NCBI GenBank assembly: GCA_000814665.1
Contig: JWIH01000021.1
Span: 491,141-555,140 of the forward strand
Direction of reading: 5' to 3'
Source: Pseudoalteromonas flavipulchra NCIMB 2033 = ATCC BAA-314
Lineage (GTDB): Bacteria; Pseudomonadota; Gammaproteobacteria; Enterobacterales; Alteromonadaceae
Length of the DNA stretch: 64,000 nt
Positions 57,394 to 64,000 of the stretch are shown piece by piece. The stretch's first letter is position 1. The number at the start of each line of letters is the position of its first letter. Made by a program: the position numbers and the translations under genes. A model generated the notes under the pieces. That model searched no databases and was not told the DNA's origin. It saw nothing but the letters and a program-made list of their open reading frames with translations.

Positions 57394-58560
57394 ATGTTTT
57401 CATCTCTACTTCGATACTCTCAACCAGCACATGGCGCTAAGGTGAGTTTATTGTTCAACAAACGGCTAATTTTACCCCTCGTTATTATTGTACTTTTAGC
57501 ATTTGAAACGGCGAGACCAATTGTGGTCAGCGCACTGAGTGATGCATTCTTTCAAGTCAGCGTTTTTGTTGCTGCTACCCTGCTCGTGTACTACTTTCTT
57601 GTTGACAGAATTCCACAGCTTAATCTCAGTTATCTGAGTACCAAATCCCCTATTCTCGAAATAGCCATGGCGTCAATATTGGGCGCACTGCCCGGCTGTG
57701 GTGGTGCAATTATCGTGGTCACCCAATTTACCAAAAAACAAGCAAGCTTTGCTTCAGTTGTCGCAGTGCTTACTGCGACGATGGGAGATGCAGCGTTTTT
57801 GCTACTCGCCAAAGAGCCTCTGACAGGCCTCACTATCATCGCGATGGGCGTTGGTGTGGGTATCGTGAGTGGGCTATGTGTGCACTTAATTCATAAACCC
57901 GACTTTTGTGTCCCGCAGACCATCAATGAGGTCGAAGAAGAAACTTTACACGCGAGCCGTGCGTTTAGTTTAAGCCGTAAGGTGTGGAAGCTATGCTTAC
58001 TGCCTAGCCTTGCAATTGCGCTCGCGATTGCTTTTAACGTCGACTTAGCACCTTTTGATACAGAAATTGCTTGGCTTGGTGCAGCATTATGCCTTTTTGC
58101 TGTTTGCGTGTGGGCACTTAATTCAAAAGGCGTAAGCTATAAAGATATCACCTGTGAAGAAGGTGAATGCGACCCACCGTCAAAACTCACTAGAGTGCTA
58201 CAAGACACGCACTTTGTGACCGCTTGGGTCGTTGCAAGCTTTTTGCTTTACGAGCTATCTACCGCGTATTTAGGACTTGATCTCGCGGTTTGGTTTAAAG
58301 ACTATGCGCTGTATGCACCACTGGTGGCCATTCTTGTCGGATTATTACCTGGCTGTGGACCCCAAATTGTTGTTACAACGCTGTACCTGCAAGGCGTCGT
58401 GCCATTTAGTGCCCTTGCAGCCAATGCCGTTGCTAACGATGGCGATGCGTTATTTCCAGCGATAGCATTGGCACCAAGGGCAGCACTATTTGCCACTATC
58501 TACTCTGCAGTGCCTGCATTTATCGTGGGCTACGGCCTCTACTACATTAATTTGGCTTAA
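57394..58560 (+). CDS. Putative manganese exporter (MneA-like, 10-11 membrane helices)
   Basis: A 388-residue integral membrane protein. It has an internal repeat: ILGALPGCGGAIIVVTQFTK followed by TMGDAAFLLLAKEP in the first half, and LVGLLPGCGPQIVVTTLYLQ followed by NDGDALFPAIALAP in the second. The duplicated PGCG and GDA motifs fit the putative manganese transporter family that includes MneA of Vibrio cholerae, as I recall it. Two Cys clusters in a cytoplasmic loop (CEEGECDPP) may bind metal. No yybP-ykoY riboswitch can fit in the 70-bp gap upstream. ATG 57394 is preferred to an in-frame TTG nine bases earlier. Confidence 0.72.
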   Translation: MFSSLLRYSQPAHGAKVSLLFNKRLILPLVIIVLLAFETARPIVVSALSDAFFQVSVFVAATLLVYYFLVDRIPQLNLSYLSTKSPILEIAMASILGALPGCGGAIIVVTQFTKKQASFASVVAVLTATMGDAAFLLLAKEPLTGLTIIAMGVGVGIVSGLCVHLIHKPDFCVPQTINEVEEETLHASRAFSLSRKVWKLCLLPSLAIALAIAFNVDLAPFDTEIAWLGAALCLFAVCVWALNSKGVSYKDITCEEGECDPPSKLTRVLQDTHFVTAWVVASFLLYELSTAYLGLDLAVWFKDYALYAPLVAILVGLLPGCGPQIVVTTLYLQGVVPFSALAANAVANDGDALFPAIALAPRAALFATIYSAVPAFIVGYGLYYINLA

Positions 58561-58778
58561 TATTTGAGCACGTCGACGAAGTGATCTGAGGCAGGCTCAG
58601 TGCGCTAACTCATACACGATCTGGCAGTTTAAGGTTATGAGTTCAACCAAATCTGAACGTCCGTAACTAATTAATGGCCGAAAAGAGCGAATAGCGGGCG
58701 GTCAAATAAACTTATTTTTGGACAAAAATGTTTTAGGTCGTCGGCTGTATTAGGTGAGTTTCGCATAAAAATTCCTAT
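58561..58778. other. Spacer at the edge of the cassette region
   Basis: The 218 bp between the manganese-transporter-like gene and the first attC site contain no credible gene. One inverted pair (AACTCATA / TATGAGTT, 58607-58644) is noted. This marks the left border of the accessory region. Confidence 0.5.
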
Positions 58779-58877
58779 GGGCTAACGCCGCATTAAGGTA
58801 TGAGTAACGCTTGGCTATACTTGAGCGAAGCCAAAATGCCAAGTGTTGCGGATAACTATTAAGTCCTTTGTTAGCAC
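58779..58877 (-). other. attC recombination site of cassette C
   Basis: About 99 bp with core sites GGGCTAAC at the left and GTTAGCAC at the right, complementary to each other. Inside are the inverted pairs needed for the folded bottom strand (GCTTGGC / GCCAAG, with AGCGAAGCC loop sequence). In minus orientation it follows directly after the 159-codon gene, whose stop lies on its edge. Confidence 0.72.
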
Positions 58878-59356
58878 TATAAGTACTCTTGACCAACACT
58901 TTGCAGCACAGAAAGCATTGCCAACACTTCAGATGCTACATAGCTACCATTATTACCTTCGAAACCATAGCGCCATGAAACGAAATGTTTACTATTTGTT
59001 TCAAAGAAACTTTCAGCAGATAACCCCATCTCTAGAGCATCGAACTTGCTCACTATTTTCTCTTTGTACTCACAAGGTAAACCACCAAACAAATTCTGTA
59101 AGTTATGACCTTGTTGGCTAACGTTGCCTATGGCTCTTTCGTATTGAACAACCCCTTCGCAGTACACAGAAGGTTTTTTAAAAACTGTCTTTCCATCAAA
59201 ACATTTCAAATATAGTTCAAGCGCGAAACTAGCATTTACTATAAAAGGCGCACCGCGATATTTCATTAACTCTGATTCATGTAATACGTCTGCCGCAATA
59301 TGAAATGCTTCTGCCTGATAATAAATTTTAGGTTCTACTTGCCTTACCACTTTCAT
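58877..59356 (-). CDS. Cassette gene C: HEPN-like protein of unknown function
   Basis: A 159-residue protein encoded in an integron-type gene cassette. It starts 15 bases after the preceding attC core (GTTAGCAC) with GAGG as ribosome site and ends on its own attC. The middle contains APFIVNASFALELYLKC and later GHNLQNLFGGLPCEYKEKI, a pattern of HEPN-type helical bundles in which an ALELYLK helix is followed by GHxLxxLxxxLP. The catalytic RxxxxH motif of RNase-active HEPN proteins is not evident. Function is unknown. HEPN folds often serve in toxin, defence or nucleotide-binding systems. Confidence 0.6.
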   Translation of the reverse strand: MKVVRQVEPKIYYQAEAFHIAADVLHESELMKYRGAPFIVNASFALELYLKCFDGKTVFKKPSVYCEGVVQYERAIGNVSQQGHNLQNLFGGLPCEYKEKIVSKFDALEMGLSAESFFETNSKHFVSWRYGFEGNNGSYVASEVLAMLSVLQSVGQEYL

Positions 59357-59370
59357 CGTAACCTCATATA

Positions 59371-59429
59371 GTGCTAACTCCTCAATCAGTCGACGCGTTA
59401 GCGGTCGGCTGCACTAATTTGTTAGGGTT
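59371..59429 (-). other. attC recombination site of cassette B (about 59 bp)
   Basis: Core sites GTGCTAAC (59371-59378) and GTTAGGG (59421-59427) flank an imperfect palindrome that includes CGACGCGTTAGCGGTCG. It has the length of a classic 59-base element. In minus orientation it begins inside the end of the hydrolase gene, supplying the last residues of that protein. Confidence 0.75.
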
Positions 59430-60355
59430 TACAAGCTTGCTCTTTAACCAATTATTTATATCGCTTACTATCTTTTCGCGCATGCTTTCGCCATTAATAT
59501 TCGCGAACCCATGATCGAGCGCTTCATATCTTCGGTATTCAATGTTTTGCTTTTTAATCTCTCTAAGGTTAGTGATCATTTCATCGACTTTGTCGGGTGA
59601 TACAGATAAATCTCCACCCCCTTGAAGAATAAGCAAAGGTGTGTTCACCTTTTTTAGAACGTCAAATTGATCAATAGATAGCATCTGTTGCCACCACTTG
59701 TAACCATGTCCACTTACTTCGAGCTTATCTGGTTTGTTGTTAAGAATGTGAATTGAAAACTCTTTAAAACCAATGATACTTGCTTCCGCTTCTGTACTAT
59801 TTGCGGCGTTCGCAGAAATATTGTGTGTGACATCATCAATGAACTTTCTCCCCCCTCCATTGAAAGTGATTGTTGCAGTTATACCGTCAATTGTCGCTGA
59901 TACTAAATTCGCTATAATTGCCCCTTCACTACCACCTAAAACAACAAGATTAGAGTATTTATTTTGTTTCCGTATAAAGTCTAAAACTTTCATAACGTCA
60001 GTCACACGCTGATCCGGACTGTCGTTTTGAATGTATTGTGCTGGACAGTCTTTACGTTCAGCATCTTCGCTATAGGTCAGCGCGCTATCAATACCGTATT
60101 TTTCAATTAAGAGGACGTCTGCCTCTGGCCACACATTCTGATAATCTGTAAATATTGTTTCGATTTTTAGAACGCTGTTGCAATCAGATCCCTGAAGAAT
60201 CAACAGCAACGTATCACTCTGTGACTGAGGGAGCGATCGAAGGAGGTAATAAGATATATTAGTGCCATCATCTCTACTTACGGTATGAGTGCTGATGTTT
60301 TTCGCATTCAAAGAAAAAGTAAAAATAGTAATGCTAAATATACTCCAGTTTTCAT
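59382..60355 (-). CDS. Cassette gene B: alpha/beta-hydrolase with a one-base frameshift in the signal peptide
   Basis: A secreted-type hydrolase. Catalytic residues are visible: nucleophile elbow VVLGGSEGAIIAN, Asp in LILQGGGDLSVSPDKV and His in ALDHGFANI. The ATG at 60355, seven bases after the preceding attC core and with AGGG before it, gives MKTGVYLALLFLLFL, a signal peptide, and then a TGA. The rest of the protein (from NAKNIST on) is in another frame. One extra T in the run at about 60309-60316 would join them as LLFSLNAKNIS. Without it only a leaderless version could be made, by starting elsewhere. The C-terminus NKLVQPTANAST is encoded by attC and is typical of cassette proteins. Confidence 0.72.
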
Positions 60356-60361
60356 TTGCTA

Positions 60362-60480
60362 CCCTAACACCCTTGTTAACGGGCAGCAAAACATAGCGGC
60401 GATTTTGTTGAACACTTGGACTTGCACAAAACTAAATCGCCGCGGAGTTTTGACGTCCCTGTTGAGCAGTTTGTTATATG
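60362..60480 (-). other. attC recombination site of cassette A, VCR-like
   Basis: About 119 bp. In minus orientation it begins ATATAACAAACTGCTCAACA, close to the Vibrio cholerae repeat opening. It contains the stem GCGGCGATT / AATCGCCGC and ends TGCCCGTTAACAAGGGTGTT then AGGG. Length and sequence match VCR-type sites. Confidence 0.78.
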
Positions 60481-60485
60481 CCTAT

Positions 60486-60908
60486 TTACGTTTTTGACCT
60501 TATTAGAGAAAATCCGCCATCGACATGAATTCGGAAATTGTTATTAAAGCCACTTTTAATCGTGACATCGGTTAGCGTACTACATAATTGTTCTTTAGGG
60601 CATAGTGAATGGACAAGCTCAAAAACATAGCCACCTTGAGCTAAGTAGATTGTGATTTCTTCGCTCATATTCAGCCAAACCACATAGTTTCCATCTATTT
60701 TTAGAAATACAGTTGCTAAAGAACCATGAAAACCAACATCTCTAGTGATTTTTACAGGGATAGTACGAATGTCGTCAGGCTTATATAGACTTTGATCGTA
60801 CAACCTGTCTTTAGATGCAAGTTTTATATCCTCTGCTTTTGGTGGTTGAGTAGCACAGCCAGAAAGAACTACTGAAAGTAAAATAAATGGTAATACTGCT
60901 TTTTTCAC
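60486..60908 (-). CDS. Cassette gene A: small lipoprotein of unknown function
   Basis: A 140-residue lipoprotein. GTG 60908, seven bases after AAGGAT, gives the signal MKKAVLPFILLSVVLSGCAT with lipobox LSGC. The mature part has RTIPVKITRDVGFHGSLATV, then VFLKIDGNYVVWLNMSEEIT and IYLAQGGYVFELVHS, a beta-rich segment, and a Cys pair (LCPKEQLCST) typical of a periplasmic disulfide. The overall shape resembles DUF2846-type proteins, but I do not assign it. It ends 6 bases before the VCR-like attC, so it is carried as a cassette. Confidence 0.65.
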   Translation of the reverse strand: MKKAVLPFILLSVVLSGCATQPPKAEDIKLASKDRLYDQSLYKPDDIRTIPVKITRDVGFHGSLATVFLKIDGNYVVWLNMSEEITIYLAQGGYVFELVHSLCPKEQLCSTLTDVTIKSGFNNNFRIHVDGGFSLIRSKT

Positions 60909-61056
60909 AAAATATCCTTTTTCCATTTTATTTAATATGACCGCCAGATGATAAGGCATATAAAAATTTAATAGTGGGTGATGAGATGGACGCTCCCAAA
61001 TCGGCGTCAATGCGCCAAACTGAAAGTTGCAAACACAGTTATTAGGAGAGTCCATC

Positions 61057-62089
61057 ATGAATAACGTTAGCACGCTTTCAATTGATCTAGCAAAAAATGT
61101 ATTCCAACTTTTATCGTTTGATAAGCAAGGTAATAAATGTTTTTCCAGAAGGTTAGATAGAGCAAAGCTCTTGCAAACATTAACCCAATTACCTGCTTGT
61201 AATGTTGTTATGGGATCATGCTCAACGTCTCATTATTGGGGGCGGTACTGCTTACAAGCTGGGCACCAAGTTCAGCTTATCCCTGCGCAACATGTTACCC
61301 CTTTTGTCCGTGGCAATAAAAACGATAAAAATGATTGTATGGCGATTTATGAAGCGAGCCTTCGACCTAACATTCGCTTTGTTCCTGTAAAAACAGAGCA
61401 TCAACAAGCAATCCTAGCACTACATCGCTATCGGGAACGGCTCATACATAATCGAACTGCCTGCATCAACCAAACATGTGGTTTGTTACTTGAATTTGGC
61501 ATCGTCATCAAGAAGAGCTTAAAGTCTTTTCGTGCAACCATTGCTGATCTGCTCAACCGTAACTTACATGGAGCTTTAAATCTACTCCTCAGAGACGTTT
61601 ATGAAGAAATGCAAAAGTTAGACGCCAATATTAAAAATGTAGAGGCACAATTTAAGCAGTTTAATGAACAGAGCCAAGCTGCTCAAATTATCCAATCCAT
61701 CCCCGGAATTGGGATTATCAACACATCGGCATTGAGTGCCACAATAGATAAAGGAGAAGCATTTTCTAATAAAAAGGAGTTGGCTGTGTGGCTTGGGATC
61801 ACACCACGTCAATATGCTTCGGGTGAAACCAATAAGATGGGAGGGATCACCAAACGAGGTGATCGTTATCTTAAGAAAACAACTCATTCATGGTGCCCGT
61901 ACAGTGGTCAATCATGCGCACAAAAAGCAGGATGATTTAAACAAATGGATCAACGCATTGGTAGAACGTCGCGGTAAAAATAAAGCGGTGGTAGCCACGG
62001 CCCACCGATTGACTCGCTTAATGTGGATATTGCTACAAAGAAATGAACCTTATAAAGCCCAATATACACAAAGTGAGGCGCAATCATGA
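61057..62089 (+). pseudogene. IS110/IS1111 transposase, disrupted by a frameshift
   Basis: The frame begins at ATG 61057 after AGGAG and encodes the DEDD-type RuvC-like domain (LSIDLAKNVFQL, RGNKNDKNDCMAIYEASL) and the Tnp_20 domain (SIPGIGIINTSALSATIDKG, WLGITPRQYASGETNKMGGI with the catalytic Ser). At about 61871, CTTAAGAAAAC carries one base too many, so the first frame ends at 61935 with unrelated residues. The continuing domain (QLIHGARTVVNHAHKKQDDL to the end at 62089) is in the next frame. The length from start to end is 3n+1, as expected for a single-base insertion. The element probably cannot move unaided. Confidence 0.83.
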
Positions 62090-62458
62090 CTCAAATTATG
62101 GCTATCAAGGAGCCCGGGGCTCGAGCCCGAGTGGGTGTTTATGAGCCCTTGATAGCCATATTCTCATTGCTGTAAACATAACGATGAACAAAAGGTCAAA
62201 CCTACCTAGTTAGACCCGTTATAGACAAGGCATTCAATGCCGCGTGGGTGTATTCTACTTTTTGGGTGGCTAGGTTCGAAACTCATTAGGGGCGCTGAAA
62301 GTCAGTTAAGCCCGAATATATGTCAGAGCAGCACCTTATTTAGGGTGACTCAAAGTGACTGTTTATCAATACTTACAAATAGTAAATGAGAGATAAATAA
62401 AAGAAGCAACAAGGCTGTTAAAACAACCTTGTTGGATGAGTATTACTTGACAGCAGCA
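62090..62458 (+). ncRNA. Candidate bridge RNA region in the right end of the IS1111-type element
   Basis: Elements of this group encode a bridge RNA in the right-end non-coding part that guides target choice. Here that part is about 370 bp and strongly structured. Arms TATGGCTATCAAGG (62097-62110) and CCTTGATAGCCATA (62147-62160) pair over 14 bases around a GC-rich interior palindrome (GGGCTCGAGCCC, 62117-62128). More stem-like stretches follow to 62400. The identification rests on position and structure. No conserved bridge RNA motif has been checked. Confidence 0.4.
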
Positions 62459-62530
62459 GAGCGTCCATATATGTCATCAATGATTTCTTAAGACGGATGG
62501 ATAAAAGTGCATTACCCAAACGGATAATCT

Positions 62531-62608
62531 GTTAGATGAAACGCCCTGTGCGGACCCGCATGCAGGGTGTTGTGGGGGCTGAGGGCTAGATACCCTCGGC
62601 CACCCGAT
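62531..62608 (+). mobile_element. Group II intron 3' remnant: domains V and VI
   Basis: Domain V: stem CGCCCTG / CAGGGTG (62542-62548 with 62563-62569), a two-base bulge (TG) and an upper stem TGCG / CGCA with a four-base loop, the standard shape. Domain VI: GGG then GGCTGAGGG paired with CCCTCGGCC, an unpaired A at 62602 (branch point), then CCC. The sequence ends CCCGAT, near the usual intron 3' end. No intron 5' end or reverse-transcriptase gene is present in the window. The right end of the IS1111-type element lies about 60 bp upstream. Confidence 0.72.
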
Positions 62609-63315
62609 TAGCTGGGCTTGTTAAATATAATAGATTTCAATTCGTTAGGTGTAATTGTATGTCCTTTTCGGTGTAACATTGCATGACAATTGGGGCATAC
62701 GGGAATTAGATCTTTAACGGGATCAACTTCATATTCACTTTTTATTTCTGATAATGGCACTATGTGATGAACATGAATGAACTCCTTGCCACGTTCACCA
62801 TAAGTTTTTTCAAAGTCAAACTCACAAATCTTACAGAGATACCCCAATTCATCCAAACAAGCCTGACGTGCCTGAGGGTCTCTCTCATATGCATTAACAG
62901 TAATCGTTTTTTTTGCTCCCTCAAAAATAGGGCTGCCACTTCCAGTAGTTTCTTTACTTTGGGGAATTTCTATTTGAACAGCTTTAAAAGTATCCCCTTC
63001 AACCACTAATTTTCTTTTTTCTATTAGTGGGTTAAATCCATTGGCTAATGTTTCGCCTTTTTTATTCTTGGTAGTTTCGGTCTCAAAAACTAAAAGATCG
63101 TATCCTTGATTGATCACTTTATCTATATGCTTTAGAGAATGTGAATAGCCATTTCTCGACCATGAAGGGCTTAAAATTACATCTCCATTTCCCACATTCA
63201 GACTAAAAAGAATCTGCTTTTTTGAGTCACTACAATACGAATACTTACCTTGAGTTGACTTAAATGAGAGGCCCATAACTCGATTAACAAATTGTGTTCG
63301 TGTTTCATTTGCCAT
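62608..63315 (-). CDS. HNH endonuclease, McrA-like type
   Basis: A 235-residue protein. The C-terminal third is an HNH nuclease: CKICEFDFEKTYGERGKEFI, then VHHIVPLSEI (catalytic His), KDLIPVCPNCHAMLHRKG with the zinc Cys pairs. The N-terminal part (SYCSDSKKQILFSLNVGNGD, DLLVFETETTKNKKG) resembles the recognition region of modification-dependent restriction enzymes such as ScoMcrA. That part is only loosely matched, and a homing or general HNH nuclease is an alternative. The start has AGGAG. It lies between a group II intron remnant and a transposase gene, an accessory setting typical of defence genes. Confidence 0.72.
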   Translation of the reverse strand: MANETRTQFVNRVMGLSFKSTQGKYSYCSDSKKQILFSLNVGNGDVILSPSWSRNGYSHSLKHIDKVINQGYDLLVFETETTKNKKGETLANGFNPLIEKRKLVVEGDTFKAVQIEIPQSKETTGSGSPIFEGAKKTITVNAYERDPQARQACLDELGYLCKICEFDFEKTYGERGKEFIHVHHIVPLSEIKSEYEVDPVKDLIPVCPNCHAMLHRKGHTITPNELKSIIFNKPS

Positions 63316-63552
63316 TGTAACTCCTATTTACAGATAAATTTTTGATAAAGCGCGGATACTAGAGAGCCAGCTAACGAGCCTGTAGAATAACACGTTTCAA
63401 ATTTGTTTTTGTAATCAACAAACGATAACTGAGTTCCTATTTTGATTCAATCGTTTAGTTGGGTGCGAGTTGTTATTTTAGGGCGTTTTTTTAAGCTGGT
63501 TTGTTGTGGTTTGAGAGGCGTTTCGGAGCTGTTAGGTCAGGTTGTTCTTAGC

Positions 63553-64000
63553 TTACGACACCCTTTCTCGTAACTTTTCGATATTGTGAACAAGGCAGTA
63601 TAGCTGCCATTGAGCATTGACTTTTACTTGGCTGCGTAATGTGAGCTTATTCATCCCTTTATTCACCGTAATGTTGCCGAATACAGGTTCGATACATCCA
63701 AGTCGTTTGCTGTATTGTCGTCGTCCTATTGGGCTGTCTATTTTTACTTTCATTTTGTCGATGTAACTGATTTTTTTGCGTGATTCATCACTCTTAAACT
63801 GTACTTGTCGGCCTGTTTTTATCGGTGGCTTTCGCATGCACTGCTGTTGTAGTGGGCATACTTTGCAATCTTTTAAGTAACCACAGAATCGCGTGTATTC
63901 TTGGTTGTAGCTTTTTACATTGATACCGCTTCGCCACATCTCGTTCCCTGCGGGGCAGTGGCAGGTTTGTGTTGCTTCATCATAATGGAAGTCGTCTGAG
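63553..64000 (-). CDS. IS1182-like transposase, C-terminal part (continues past the window)
   Basis: The minus-strand frame stays open to the window edge and encodes the C-terminal part of a DDE transposase. Visible motifs are DEATQTCHCPAGNE and CGYLKDCKVCPLQQQCMRKP (the Cys-rich segment of the DDE_Tnp_1_6 domain). SKRLGCIEPVFGNITVNKGM follows, where the Glu in IEPVF is the last catalytic acid. The N-terminal part is outside the window. An ATG at 63939 opens no new protein, because the frame continues upstream. Confidence 0.82.
   Translation of the reverse strand, partial: SDDFHYDEATQTCHCPAGNEMWRSGINVKSYNQEYTRFCGYLKDCKVCPLQQQCMRKPPIKTGRQVQFKSDESRKKISYIDKMKVKIDSPIGRRQYSKRLGCIEPVFGNITVNKGMNKLTLRSQVKVNAQWQLYCLVHNIEKLRERVS

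Larger units (their letters stand above)
60980..62480 (+). mobile_element. IS110-family element of the IS1111 type
   Basis: Subterminal inverted repeats ATGGACGCTC (60986-60995) and GAGCGTCCAT (62459-62468) bracket a transposase reading frame and a 370-bp non-coding 3' part. This matches the IS1111 subgroup, which has subterminal rather than terminal repeats and long right ends. The boundaries given are estimates a few bases outside the repeats. Some IS1111 elements insert specifically into attC sites, and here the element lies beside a cassette array. A target duplication would not be expected. Confidence 0.75.

Noticed and set aside
58840-59121. Plus-strand open frame opposite cassette gene C
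   Set aside because: It is antisense to a gene with a ribosome site and attC context and encodes no recognisable protein.
61793-62089. A separate 98-codon gene after the transposase
   Set aside because: Its residues complete the transposase C-terminal domain in another frame, so it is the frameshifted end of the same gene.
63340-63400. CTAACGAG-type sequence upstream of the HNH gene as a fourth attC
   Set aside because: Only one core-like site was seen and no complementary partner or stem at a sensible distance.
1-64000. CRISPR arrays, tRNA and rRNA genes, prophage structural genes, replication origin
   Set aside because: Looked for on both strands; no regularly spaced direct repeats, no cloverleaf sequence, no phage structural genes and no DnaA-box cluster were seen by eye.

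Overview
The window looks like the chromosome of a marine gammaproteobacterium, most likely Pseudoalteromonas or a close Alteromonadales relative. This rests on protein families and gene order: ftsK-lolA-rarA beside lrp, mfd followed by csiV, seqA-pgm divergent from ybfF, the run DUF2788-ybfE-fldA-fur, trmO-proS, and an orphan TonB-dependent receptor of the marine type. No rRNA or tRNA gene was seen, so the genus is an inference from content only.

The first 58.5 kb is ordinary core chromosome. Positions 1-4.5 kb carry rarA (cut by the window edge), lolA, ftsK and lrp on the minus strand. Alanine dehydrogenase is divergent from lrp. From 5.8 to 16.1 kb come a DUF4382 lipoprotein, a chemoreceptor, a PilZ-like protein, the agmatine-to-putrescine pair aguA-aguB, then mfd-csiV and a small lipoprotein. 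A 1021-residue TonB-dependent receptor stands alone at 16.4-19.5 kb. The branched-chain keto acid dehydrogenase operon (E1 alpha, E1 beta, E2) runs leftward at 20.2-24.0 kb. An AstE-type deacylase, pgm, seqA, ybfF, DUF2788, ybfE, fldA and fur follow. At 30.5-34.3 kb an ECF42-type sigma factor lies upstream of DGPF/YCII proteins, a DUF1428 protein and a glutathione transferase, and a sequence resembling its own target promoter sits just downstream of the sigma gene. From 34.4 to 58.5 kb lie a Ser/Thr kinase, glnS, pirin, fosA, the electron-transfer flavoprotein genes with ETF-quinone oxidoreductase, a thioesterase, a TonB-domain protein, trmO-proS, an LpxH-like phosphatase, a NatAB-like ABC exporter, an M28 peptidase and a manganese-exporter-like protein.

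The bkd operon and the etfBA/etfD divergent region share 16-bp palindromes of the kind bound by LiuR, a MerR-family regulator. The electron acceptor system and the dehydrogenase that supplies its acyl-CoA substrates therefore look co-regulated.

The last 5.5 kb (58.6-64 kb) is accessory DNA. Three minus-strand gene cassettes are each followed by an attC-like recombination site, with no integrase in view (a CALIN-type array). One attC resembles the Vibrio cholerae repeat and one is about 59 bp. Next to them is an IS110-family element of the IS1111 type with subterminal inverted repeats, a frameshifted transposase and a long structured 3' non-coding end that may encode its bridge RNA. It is followed by the domain V-VI tail of a group II intron, an HNH endonuclease gene of McrA-like type, and part of an IS1182-like transposase. 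Two copies of a MITE-like repeat lie in the core part (19.6 and 25.4 kb), one of them interrupted by a 47-bp insertion.
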